64,000 nucleotides of DNA from Isoetes taiwanensis (Eukaryota; Streptophyta; Lycopodiopsida; Isoetales; Isoetaceae). Positions 33,100 to 43,550 of the stretch are shown here, piece after piece. The stretch spans positions 8,835,003-8,899,002 of the forward strand of contig JAJEKV010000006.1 in NCBI GenBank assembly GCA_021234155.1, read 5' to 3'. The stretch's first letter is position 1, and every line of letters begins with the position of its first letter. The notes beneath the pieces were generated by a model. That model had not been told where the DNA came from, made no database searches, and saw only the letters and a program-made list of their open reading frames with translations. A program made the position numbers and the translations under genes.

Positions 33100-33529
33100 A
33101 GGGAGGGTGCCCGTCAACGGGGCAGATATGAAGACAAATGGGACGATGGAGGTCCTCCACAGCTCAGAAACGGGCCCAAGATGGTGCATTCGATGCCCTT
33201 GAAAGAGGGCTTTCTGATGAACCTAAAACCGCCTGGTGCGGTGCCCTGAAACGGGAATAAAAAGGCTTTAAATGGAGCCCCTTGAATGAGGTGCCCTTCA
33301 ATGGTGCATGTTGACCACATGCTCAAAATGGGACAAACAAGTACTCATTTTATAGGTCTCGTTAATGCGATTCTAATGCAAGTGGTCCGCCATGATTTCG
33401 CCTCCCACACAAAAAGTTGTGGGGCTTTAAAGAAAATGTAAAAAGGCGGGAATTTTGAACGGACAAATCTTAGCCGTCAGATTCAACCGCCCCGGAAAGG
33501 GCAGTGCCCCGTTGACGGGCACCCTCCCT
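33100..33529. mobile_element. MITE with 25 bp perfect inverted repeats and TA duplication
   Basis: AGGGAGGGTGCCCGTCAACG (plus GGGCA) at the left is exactly inverted at the right (33505-33529). TA flanks both ends. 430 bp, non-coding, with GCCCTTGAAA/GGTGCCC words repeated inside. TA duplication fits Tc1/mariner-type non-autonomous elements. Confidence 0.88.
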
Positions 33530-33840
33530 TAGGGTATATTTCTTTTTTTTTATCAAATAAAGCACAATATAATATAATATTAGGGTATTTATAGGCCATT
33601 AATGCATTTCTTTTTTACGGGTAAGGGTGTTTTTAGTGCCGCCATGTTGGGAGTTTCTCGCTATTACTAAGGTATGCTTGTAAATTTGTGTTTAGTGCCG
33701 CTTAACTTATATGCATGCACTTAGAGTATTTTCCGCCAGGGATTTTCTCTTATAAACCTAACAAGAAGGAAACGACTTATCTATTTCTATTATACTTGTC
33801 CCTTCTTCTTCTTTACAAGACTTAATGTTCTTCAAGCACA
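33530..33840. other. AT-rich spacer
   Basis: No gene. TTTAGTGCCGC occurs twice (33631 and 33701) as part of a short direct repeat. Confidence 0.4.
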
Positions 33841-33875
33841 TTACCTTGTCAATATCATCATATAGTTGGAGCTCC

Positions 33876-34761
33876 TTAGCACGCTTCACGTCCCCATATA
33901 TGATGGCGTTTCTCTGCATCTACTTGACTGCCCAAGTTGCCACATCTTTCAGTCAAGACATCTAAATGTTGTTCAATCATCATCACATGTTCAATCCATT
34001 GGTAAATACTACTATCAATAACAACTCCCTTTAGATCAACAGTAGAACTTGCTTTTTTTTTCTCTTTTTTTTTTTCAATTTTGGACTTAGAACCAATGGA
34101 CCATGTCACTGTAGGACTGCCATTTTTCTTTTTATCCTTCTCATCTCTATAGAAAGCAATCCCCAAAGTCCTTAAACATAAATTGCTGAGACAATTTTGC
34201 TCAAGCACGACTCTGAGCACATTACAGAGCCTGCCTGCCCTTTTGCCCTCTGAACGGCTTTGACTGCAATAACTCGTGCAGCATTAGCTGCCCTATTTGC
34301 AGCATCACCTGCTTTATTCACATGGTCATCAACACGTGGCACTTCCAATGCTCTCTTTGCTTTGCTGCACGCCTAGCTTCCTGAACAACATTATGAACTT
34401 TTGCATGACTCATTGCAGATGATGAACCAGGAGATGGATTCAGTGTGCTAGGAACTTGTAATGAGCCAAAGTGCCAATGGCCTACCTTGGTCTTTCCATT
34501 TCTGGAGGTATACAAACCAAGCCCTTGCTTTTTCCCTTCATGCCATGCACCTTCATAGAGATGACCATTGGCAAAATGATATACACCACATCCATGCATT
34601 TTATCTGTTGTCATCCTCACAAGTTTGAACACCTTATCCATGGCTCTGCCCATTTGACCATTCTCCTGAATATACATCGCATGTATAATATAAAACCGAT
34701 AAACACCATAATCATCACGCACACCGTTTCTATATTGCCCTCTGTTGGCTACAGTTTGCAT
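33876..34761 (-). pseudogene. MORN-repeat gene fragment A, permuted
   Basis: The minus strand from 34761 reads RGQYRNGVRDDYGVYRFY, then in shifted frame the VYSGEWSNGQ repeat, then DKMHGCGVYHFANGHLYEGA and WHEGKKQGLGLY. These are MORN repeats of the plant family that ends in a VQEARRAA...AANRAANAARVAAVKAVQ tail, seen here at 34365-34240. Downstream in the same strand lies sequence from the N-terminal side of the family (LCLRTLGIAFYRDEKDK, TVTWSIGSKSKIEKKK), so order is C-terminal then N-terminal. Two middle repeats are missing. MORN proteins of this type are membrane-associated scaffold proteins; this copy is broken. Confidence 0.72.
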
Positions 34762-34845
34762 CTACCAGTTCTAACCATACATGCCTTGTCGAGATAGAGC
34801 CTTTGCTTTTGAATGCGACAAGGCATGTATGATCAGAACTGATAG
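34762..34845. repeat. Centre of MORN palindrome 1
   Basis: CATACATGCCTTGTCG and its inverse CGACAAGGCATGTATG flank a 24 bp loop. Fragments A (minus) and B (plus) extend the palindrome about 850 bp each way with moderate divergence. Confidence 0.85.
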
Positions 34846-35640
34846 ATGCAAGCTGCAGCCAGTAGAGGCAATATAGAAAAGGTGTGCATGATGATTATGG
34901 TGTTTATCGATTTTATACAAGTGGTATATATTCAGGAGAATGGTCAAATGTTTAGAGCCATGAATATGGTGTTCAAACTTGTGAGGATGGCAGCAGATAA
35001 AATGCATGGATATGGTGTATATCGTTTTGCCAATGGTCATCTCTATGAAGGTGCATGGCATGAAGGGAAAAAGCAAGAGCTTGGTTTGTGTATCTTCAGA
35101 AATGGAAAGACCAAGGCAGGCTATTGGCACTTTGGCTCATTACAAGTTTCTAGCACACTGAATCCAGCTCCTGCTTCATCATCTGCTGTGAGTCATGCAA
35201 AAGTTCTAAATGTTGTTCAGGAAGCTAGGCGTGCAGCAAAGATAGCACTGGAAGTGCCACGTGTTGATGGCCATGTGAATAAAGCAGATGCTGCTGCAAA
35301 TAGGGCAGCTAATGCTGCACGAGTTGCTGCAGTCAGAGTTGTTGCAGTCAAAGCTGTTCAGAAGGCAAAAGGGCAGGCTCTGTAATGTCCTCAGAGCCGT
35401 GTTTGCGCAGAGCTGTCTCAGCAATTCATGTTTAAGGGACTTTGAGGATTGCTTTCTATAGAGATGAAAAGGATATTAGAAAGAAAAATGGCAGTCGTGC
35501 ATGGTCATGGTCCATTGGTTGTTGAAAAAAAAAAAGAAAAAAAAAACTTGTTCTATGGAGAGGGAGTGCAGAGATACGAGATACGGCAATGGGATTATCT
35601 CCAACCTTGCCGAATATTGCTTTATTGCAATCCTGCCTCT
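34846..35640 (+). pseudogene. MORN-repeat gene fragment B, permuted
   Basis: The 179-residue frame 34846-35385 repeats the content of fragment A. DKMHGYGVYRFANGHLYEGA, WHEGKKQELGLCIFRNGKTK, then the Ala-rich tail ARRAAKIALEVPRVDGHVNK and AANRAANAARVAAVRVVAVK close at 35385 with a stop, a natural C-terminus. After 60 bp comes the N-terminal side (GLLSIEMKRI, a poly-A-like run at 35527-35548, then LFYGEGVQRYE at 35550-35585). The same frameshift and missing repeats as in A show common descent. The tail frame is the longest and least damaged of the four copies. Confidence 0.72.
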
Positions 35641-35823
35641 TTCGCTGCACCAAAGTGGCACAAAGAGTGCCTACCAATTGATCTGGCATGGACAAATTGT
35701 TTTTATTAGATTTTCTAATGTCCCTTTGATTAATTTCGAATTTTACAGCTGCCTGCTTATTTGGAAAATAAATCTAGATCATTACAAAATATTGAAATGC
35801 ACTTATTACAAATCTTGGTGCAG

Positions 35824-38810
35824 ATGACTTGTCTATCCTCCTTCCCACTGGCTTACATATCATTGGTGCAATGGCCAACTCTCATCACGATACTGCTGAA
35901 ATTGCTAGGAAGGCAGAAAACCTTCGCCAACTGTTGTCAATTTCTTCTGTCCAGCAATCCAAAATTATAGTAGCTGTTGGAAGTGATAAATTGGAAACTT
36001 TGACCTTCGATTCATATGGATTGGGAGAACAATCTTATGAAATACTAGAAGGAGTGAGGGTTTCCCAAATTAGTTATGGGAAGGATATATCTCTTCTTAG
36101 ATGTCGTATGTGTCTCAGCCATTCAGTATATAGCGCTGGAACAGAAGGTATGCAGTCAATTATTTGACCATTATAATGGTAAATTTAAAATAACATGCTA
36201 AATTATTCTGTGTTAGATAACAGGAAACAAATCAATGAGATAGTTGATGGCATAATTTGCAATCTTACTGGTACAGAAAATGCCTTTGTAGCTAAGAACA
36301 AAGATGCTCCAAAAAACTTTTGGCCAGCACAAGTAGCAAGTCATAATGGGAGTGATCCTATTTCAAGTTTGATGAGCGATGCAACATTCATGACACCAGG
36401 AGAATATGTTGTAAGTGTCTGGCACTTCTTTCTCTTTTCTGAATATATGTTGTAACATTTTTGAACAACTCTTATGGAATTAGTGATAAATATGCTGTTG
36501 CTTGAGAAGTAATTAGGTTTAGCGTACAATAATGTAAATCAATAATGTATCTTGAAAATCATGCATCTATATCCTCCCCAGTGATTATAGGGAACTATGG
36601 CATGGGAATGTTTTGATGGTACCTCATATGCTAGGCATTTTAATGTAATGCATGTCTTCTTCTCATGTCACAAATTAAATAACTGTTTTGTGCTAAGTAA
36701 GTAAACATTGAAACATCTTTGTAAGACCCAAGCGGAAATGAGAAATAGGAAGAGAAGTATTAGAAGACGTTCCTTCCATGTTGCCACTCAACAGACTAGC
36801 TGTCTTGCAATTGCAGCCGTATATGGACTGCCCGGTCATGTATAACCAACTGGGCAGTGCCAGCCAGTGACAGTAAAGTGGTCTAGTTTTTCCATGGAGA
36901 TTTTAACACATCAGAATATTTTTTTAAGCTTTAAATGTTTGCAGATTCCAGTACCACTTGACATAGAAATTCTAATGACGCGGTCAAAATCTGTGGATCA
37001 TGTACCTGCCCCCATTTTGAAGTATATTCCAGGTAAATATTCACGATTGAAGAGAATGTGATCAGCAAATCACGTCACATTAAATTGCTAAAGGTTTCCT
37101 TCCTTGTATAGCACAAGGAACAAGTGTTGGACTTGTGAAGCTAGACCTTGACCTGTTATGTTTTGAACATTGTGAGTCTTCTATTTTACAATCTATAACA
37201 TCCAAGATAATACCCTCCCTTTGTCAACAATTAAGAATTATGGCGAAGACTCTTAAGCCTCAGGTAACAAGTTATGAATGCCTTTATGCATTTACCTTCC
37301 CCGGATACTAATTAAGGTGTCTGCGTCAGCTTCACGCACTTCATTTCTGCCCTCCTGGATTATTGCATCCTGTTACTGTCTTTTATGACCTTCACCATGG
37401 TGAAGCGGAGGCTGGACTTTGTATGTATGTGTTTCTCATTTCATATTAAAACTGTGGCTGTTACATAGAAGTATCTCATTAATTAAAACCCTTAAATGGG
37501 CTCCTTCGATCTGTTTGACAGTGGAAACAAGGAAACAGTTGCATCATAGACTGGGACTGCCAATGGACCGCCCACTTCTTCGCGTTGCCAATTCTTTGAT
37601 ATTTCACAAAGGAGACACGAAGTTAAGCCCTTCTGAAGGTAAAATGCACATAGAAGTTCCACCCCTGGGACAAGCTAATGGCGTAGATATATTCTTCTTC
37701 TAAATGCAGGAAGCAAACGTTTGGTTGATGTTTGTTGGCATCTCTACGTCAGGAGGTCTGTTATATGTATGTAATTGTTGAAAGAACACAAAAGTGGTTT
37801 CTTAGCATTGTTGCTTTGCCAGTCAATGGAGGGGAAATAAGCACAATACAAGGATCCTATGAATATTATCATTACCTTCAGAATAGATGCGATGATACTG
37901 TATGCTACTATTCCTTAAGCTCTATTGGTTCTAAAAGTTTTTGGCATATTATTGAAGAATATATATGATTTTACTAGGGTTGGGGTTGTGCATACAGATC
38001 ATTGCAGACCATTGTATCTTGGTTCAAGCTTCAAAACTACACAGATCTACCTGTACCTTCACATCGGTAATTGCATGCTCTTTTATTAATTGATTTAGGC
38101 ATTTCTACTGGTCATTCAAGTTCACATTGCATGGTTTGTTTTGTAGTGGTCGATATTGGAGATAAGGAAGCCTCGTTTGTCGGCTCACAGGAATGGATTG
38201 GTGCAATTGAGCTCAGTTTTGTCCTTGACAAGCTTCTTGGTGTATGCACAATTGTTTAGTTAACTTCATCTTGATTATTTATTTCCTTGAAGTGCCATGA
38301 CTATGCATGCTAGAGAGCTTTATCCAGGATCTTTAGAATTTTAGCATCAAACACCATATCTTCCTGTAACATGCTGACTTGCTTTTTCTTGCAGGTAACA
38401 AGTAAGATCTTAAATCTGCCCTCTGGAGCAGATATGCCTGAGAAGTGTAGGGACTTAGCAGCACACTTTAGAACTCAAGGCACACCTGTTATGATTGGTC
38501 AGTTTGCTTTAAGTTAAGCAAGGTATGTTTTTATTTCATGAAACTAAAAATCTCTTAATCTTTCCATATAGGTGGGGGAGTGTTGGCATATACTCTATTG
38601 GGTGTCCATTATAATGAGCACACCGGTGACTGCGCCTTTCTTATTTTAGACCCACATTACACTGGCAAGGATGACTTAAAGATGATTCATAATGGGGGTT
38701 GGTGTGCATGGAAGAAAGCAGTCAGCACTACAGGCAAAGATTTTTTTTGCGGAATAAGTTCTACAACCTTCTTTTGCCACAACGACTAATGACCGTATAA
38801 AGGAACATTT
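35824..38810 (+). pseudogene. UFSP2-like Ufm1-specific protease, about 12 exons, lesioned
   Basis: Exons with GT/AG borders: 35824-36147, 36218-36410, 36945-37032, 37112-37263, 37330-37420, 37522-37638, 37710-37755, 37823-37899, 37978-38066, 38147-38241, 38395-38497 and 38572-about 38790. They match plant Ufm1-specific protease (peptidase C78), which matures and removes the ubiquitin-like UFM1. Catalytic Cys is in [10 protein letters not shown] (codon 37987-37989) and Asp/His in LDPHYTG (38649-38657). Lesions: about two bases missing in the exon at 37710, an expected short segment (EIQ-T) absent between 38066 and 38147, and eight instead of nine T at 38741-38748, which shifts the last 17 codons. 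The first coding exons are missing; MORN fragment B abuts. With three lesions it is probably dead, unless some are assembly errors. Confidence 0.8.
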
Positions 38811-39387
38811 CATGGAACATACTTTTTGTAGCAAAGAGCATTTTGCGAAACAAATCGTATTGAGTCTCGCCTTCCTCTAGTTATACATAGGTGAGGGTCG
38901 CCAATAGTGGACCATAATCCAGTTGCGAATCATAAAAGGAGATCAAATTCTCCAATAGTGGATCTGTTAAGATTTGGAACCCACATCTATTGCCTGTTTT
39001 CCAACACTCCCCCTCAGGCAATAGACTACAACAAATTGAACTCCTCCAGGCACCAATATCATGGTTGGGTCGTGATTTCTTCCGGTGGTGTATTTCCCTG
39101 ATGCCATGTGGCACGGCCAATATCAAGGAATGCTAATCGGGTATGAAGATTCCGGATTACCTGTTGATCCGGTTACAGAAACAGGAATTTGTGTTGCTGC
39201 TTGTTCCGTCCGACCGTGTACAGAAGCTGAAGAACAACTATTTGTTGTTTTGCTTCTTATTCTGACCTTGTACAGCAGCTGAAGATCGGATATGAAAGGG
39301 AAACAGAGATCAAAACCAAATAGGGATTAAAATCATAGCACCATAGCCATCAGCCGTGAGCTCAAAATCACTCCCCAACCATGATAT
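38811..39387. other. Repeat-derived spacer with LTR-like words
   Basis: The minus strand from about 39009 reads TGTTGGAAAACAGGCAATAG, a TG...-type start like that at 42397 (TGTTGGAAAACAAGCAAG, minus). CTCCAATAGTGGATC-type words are repeated at 38900-38970. Possibly fragments of one LTR family; too short to prove. No gene. Confidence 0.35.
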
Positions 39388-39493
39388 TGTAAGGGTAAGA
39401 AAACCGGTCAGTGATTCACCGGCTTGCAGCTCCCGGCTAACGCCGGTCGCTGCCAATCCGGGAATCACTTCCCAGTTGTCTTACCCTTATACA
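39388..39493. repeat. Foldback element, 106 bp
   Basis: TGTAAGGGTAAGAAAACCGG pairs with the inverse of the right arm TCTTACCCTTATACA. The arms are about 36 bp with a GC-rich loop. Could be a tiny MITE or a hairpin RNA source. Confidence 0.65.
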
Positions 39494-39654
39494 AGAAGGC
39501 AGTTGCTCCCCCTCAAACTAGAGTCAAAACCCCAATATCTACTTCATGATGCATTCCCCACTCCCCCTTGCATCTTGAAGGCATCTGATTCGTTGGCCTC
39601 ACCTTAGACCCATTCTTTGAAATTGCAAAGGGGCAGTCATATTGTCATACTGCA

Positions 39655-39815
39655 AGAGCCCTCTGTAACGACTGCCACGTGACCTACTCACGACTTGTGA
39701 CCTCTGTAACGACTGCCACGTGTCCCTTATACCGTCCACTCACGTAGAAATAATAGAAATCAACCCAATCTCCCTTATACCGTCCACTCACGCAGAAATA
39801 ATAGAAATAATAGAC
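39655..39815. repeat. Two short tandem duplications
   Basis: CTCTGTAACGACTGCCACGT occurs at 39661 and 39702. CCCTTATACCGTCCACTCAC plus GYAGAAATAATAGAAAT occurs at 39724 and 39770. Confidence 0.8.
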
Positions 39816-39821
39816 ACCTTT

Positions 39822-40602
39822 CTAGACACCATTTCCTGAGCAACGGCCTTTATAAAGTTCCCCTAAATAGACATCGCCATTGCCGAATTCCTGCACTCCC
39901 TCTCCATAGAACTTGCTTTTTTTTTTTCTCTTTTTTTTTTCAATTTTGGACTTAGAACTAATGGACCATGTCATTGGAGGACTGCCATTTTTCCTTTTAT
40001 CCTTTTCATCTCTATAGAAAGCAATCCCCAAAGTCCTTAAACATAAATTGCTGAGACAACTTTGCACAAGCACGGCTCTGAGCACATTACAGAGCCTGCC
40101 TGCCGTTTTGCCTTCTGAACGGCTTTGACTGCAACAACTCGTGCAGCATTAGCTGCCCTATTTGCAGCAGCACCTGCTTTATTCACATGGTCATCAACAC
40201 GTGGCACTTCCAGTGCTCTCTTTGCTTTGCTGCACGCCTAGCTTCCTGAACAACATTTAGAACTTTTACATGACTCATTGCAGATGATGAACCAGGAGAT
40301 GGATTTAGTGTGCTAGGAACTTGTAATGAGCCAAAGTGCCAATGGCCTACCTTGGTCTTTCCATTTCTGGAGGTATACAAACCAAGCCCTTGCTTTTTCC
40401 CTTCATGCCATGCACCTTCATAGAGATGACCATTGGCAAATGTGTCTGTTGTCATCCTCACAAGTTTGAACACCATATCCATGGCTCTGCCCATTTGACC
40501 ATTCTCCTGAATATACATCACCTGTATAATATAAAAGCGATAAACACCATAATCATTACGCACACCGTTTCTATATTGCCCTCTGCTGGCTACAACTTGC
40601 AT
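39822..40602 (-). pseudogene. MORN-repeat gene fragment C, permuted
   Basis: Minus strand 40602-40183 carries RGQYRNGVRNDYGVYRFY, then FANGHLYEGAWHEGKKQGLG, with a further deletion of the DKMHGYGVYR part compared with A. The frame 40085-39822 gives the best view of the N-terminal piece: LCLRTLGIAFYRDEKDKRKN, SISSKSKIEKK, then KFYGEGVQEFGNGDVYLGEL, the first MORN repeat of the family. C-terminal sequence again precedes N-terminal sequence. Stops and frame changes break it. Confidence 0.72.
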
Positions 40603-40901
40603 CTACCAGTTCTGATCATACAAAAGCAAAGGCTCTATCTTGACTATCAATCTTTCTGAAGGATACTCAATAGCCGGTTTTACCTGGGAAGGATGTAGCT
40701 ACTCTTTTAAATTGCACAAATCTGCAAAAATAATGATGTGGGAAAAATTTGCAGTGGGATGGTTTCTTGTCAATTTGCATCAAGGAGTCTGCGTTACAGG
40801 GATCACGGAAACCTTCAAGGAATAAAGAGAAATCCATGGAGATGTCAAGATAGAGCCTTTGCTTTTGAACACGACAAGGCATGTATGATCAGAACTGATA
40901 G
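40603..40901 (+). other. Centre of MORN palindrome 2 with 186 bp open frame
   Basis: This centre is longer than palindrome 1. Inverted AAAGCAAAGGCTCTATCTTG words flank about 200 bp holding a 61-residue frame (40640-40825) that reads YSIAGFTWEGCSYSFKLHKS and WFLVNLHQGVCVTGITETFK. The frame looks protein-like but I do not recognise it. It may be a sixth captured gene piece. Confidence 0.35.
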
Positions 40902-41640
40902 ATGCAAGCTGCAGCCAGCAGGGGCAATATAGAAAAGGTGTGCATGATGATTATGGTGTTTATCGATTTTATACAGGTGATGTATATTCAGGAGAATGGT
41001 CAAATGTTTAGAGCCATGAATATGGTGTTCAAACTTGTGAGGATGGCAGCAGATAAAATGCATGGATATGGTGTATATCGTTTTGTCAATGGTCATCTCT
41101 ATGAAGGTGCATGGCATGAAGGGAAAAAGCAAGGCCTTGGTTTGTGTACCTTCAGAAATGGAAAGACCAAGGCAGGCTATTGGCACTTTGGCTCATTATA
41201 AGTTTCTAGCACACTGAATCCAGCTCCTGCTTCATCATCTGTTGTGAGTCATGCAAAAGTTCTAAATGTTGTTCAGGAAGCTAGGCGTGCAGCAAAGAGA
41301 GCACTGAAAGTGCCACGTGTTGATGGCCATGTGAATAAAGCAGATGTTGCTGCAAATAGCTGCACAAGTTGCTGCAGTCAGAGTTGTTGCAGTCAAAGCT
41401 GTTCAGAAGGCAAAAGGGCAGGCTCTATAATGTCCTCAGAGCCGTGTTTGCGCAGAGTTGTCTCAGCAATTTATGTTTAAGGACTTTGAGGATTGCTTTC
41501 TATAGAGATGAAAAGGATGTTAAAAAGAAAAATGACAGTCCTGCAGTGACATGGTCCATTGGTTCTAAGTCCAAAATTGAAGAAAAAAAAGGAGAGGAAA
41601 AAGAAAAAACAAGTTCTATGGAGAGGGAATGCAGAGATAC
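40902..41640 (+). pseudogene. MORN-repeat gene fragment D, permuted
   Basis: Plus-strand counterpart of C. DKMHGYGVYRFVNGHLYEGA and WHEGKKQGLGLCTFRNGKTK (40902-41201) end in a stop where B reads on. The tail VQEARRAAKRALKVPRVDGH (from 41244) is shifted near 41355, and the N-terminal side (LCLRTLRIAFYRDEKDVKKK, WSIGSKSKIEEK) follows at 41430-41590. Closely related to B, and shares with it GCCGAATATTGCTT and GGCAATCCTGCCTCTTTCGC downstream. Confidence 0.72.
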
Positions 41641-42012
41641 GAGATACGGCAATGGCATTATCTCCAACTTTGCTAAAGGCGTTATTGTCAGTGCGGCAGA
41701 GCCATGGAAGGCTTGCCGAATATTGCTTTCTTGCTCTCAGGATCATCGCTCCAGGAATCCGTGTACGCACTGCCATAAATCAGCACACTAGATGACTCAG
41801 AAGGCCTCCTTGTTTTGTGTCCCAAAGTCTCCGACTCGGAGGAAAGGCAATCCTGCCTCTTTCGCTGCATTTGCTTTTGCAAGGTCACCATAGATCTTCC
41901 TCATTTAAAGATCACCGTAGATCTTTACACCATTAGGTTCGTCCTCTTTTTAAGATCACTATAGATCTTTTTCAAAGGAGTTCTCTCTTCAAGATCACCA
42001 GATCTCCATCGT
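41641..42012. repeat. Spacer with four AAGATCAC-TAGATCTT repeats
   Basis: AAGGTCACCATAGATCTT, AAGATCACCGTAGATCTT, AAGATCACTATAGATCTT and a shorter AAGATCACCAGATCT occur at 41880-42010, each partly palindromic. No gene. Confidence 0.65.
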
Positions 42013-42020
42013 CCCCATGA

Positions 42021-42330
42021 GCTTCACCATCAACAGATCCCTTACTGAATTTTCATGATCAAGATCCTCTTGATCTACCGAGGCTTTAACTTCGAGACAT
42101 GCTTCAGACTTTCATATTCTGAATCCCCACCAGCTTCACCATCAACGGGTCCCTCGCTGGATTTTTTATGACCAAGATCCCGAGGCTGTAGCTTCAAGCC
42201 ACGCTTCAAAATTTCCTATTCTGAATCTCCACCAGCTTCCTCGCTGGACTTTTCAAAACCAAGATCCTCTTGATTTACCGAGGCTGTAGCTTTAAGCCAT
42301 GATTCAGAATTTTCTATTCTGAATAGCCCA
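42021..42330. repeat. Tandem repeat, three copies of about 100 bp
   Basis: The unit carries GCTTCACCATCAACGGRTCC, CAAGATCCTCTTGAT, CCGAGGCTGTAGCTT and ATTCTGAATC. It is partly deleted in copies 2 and 3. Confidence 0.75.
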
Positions 42331-42956
42331 CAGATTCCACAAAAAGTGAGTTCTTGAGTGGTTAGTCTCAAGAACTTGCTTGTTTTCCAACAGGATCAAC
42401 CCATAATTATTGTATTGGATGAACTGGATAAAAAAAAGGGACTTAATCTTAACCATTAAACCTTATCCACAATTCGAGCATTCAATGATTCTTTCTCCAA
42501 CTTTTTGAAAAAGAGTTTTCCATAATACCTCTTCTTAATCACGTAATCAAATTGACAAAATTACTTTATTCTTGACCTTCCTTGACCATGGCTCTTAATT
42601 GGTCCACTATTGGTACACCCCAGGGATGGGAGTCTAGAAAGGGAACCATAATATGCATCTGATATTGATCCAATAGGACAACTTGACATCAAAAACATTT
42701 ACCCAATTTTCCCATAAATATAGTGACCTCAAACTGAAATTGATTTATGATCAAATTTTTGCACTATTACTTTAAGGGCCAGACTAATGTTTGTCAATAT
42801 TTGTATGCATGTCCCATGTTCTATTTACAAATAATGCATGGTGGGTGGTGTCAATTCTCTCTTGAACCCTACATATGTGAAAGACCACATTTGTTGCCTG
42901 TATCTAAGCACCTGTCTTGGTTTTCTTTATGTTTGACTAAGTACCTGTCAACTCTT
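42331..42956. other. Spacer before segmental duplication copy 2
   Basis: No gene. The minus strand shows TGTTGGAAAACAAGCAAG at 42397, like the word at 39009. Otherwise AT-rich. Confidence 0.4.
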
Positions 42957-43550
42957 TGGTTTTATGTTTGACTCCTCCAATTTCCTTTTTTTTTTTCCAA
43001 TAGACCTATATTTTTTCTTCAAGAGGCTCATCTATCTACTGTTTTTAGGAGGTGACAATTCTAATTTTTACTGGATCGTCTCTGCCATGTCCAGATATCT
43101 TGCTGCCAATGAGTCTATAAATGCAATTGTTGATTGACATGTATATTTTCCTTAAGGATTCCAATCACCTAATTAAGGATTACCATTCTTTGGATCACAT
43201 AGAACACTAGGAGCATCATTAATTCTCAAAATACGGGATTGATAGAAATGATCGGAAGATGTCTAAACAATAATATAAAGTAGAGTGTGAGCTTGCTTAG
43301 TTTTTAATGTTCCAGTGTATAATGTTGAATGTGATTGTATTCACTTAGCATTTCGCTATCACACAAGTAATGGAAGCAAAGCCATACAATATGTACATGT
43401 GTAATACCTTACTTATGCATCATGTCTATGGAGAGCTAGAATGACATGCATCTACATGGGAGGTCCCACACATCCAGATGGGTCCTGCCCCCCACCAATA
43501 TATATGGCTGAACTAAGGGTCCTTCTCCCACCAATTTTACAACAATGCGT

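Noticed and set aside
33876-41640. The palindromic MORN modules as classical terminal inverted repeats of one transposon
   Set aside because: Outer ends of A and D do not share a precise terminus and no target duplication was seen; kept only as a hypothesis.
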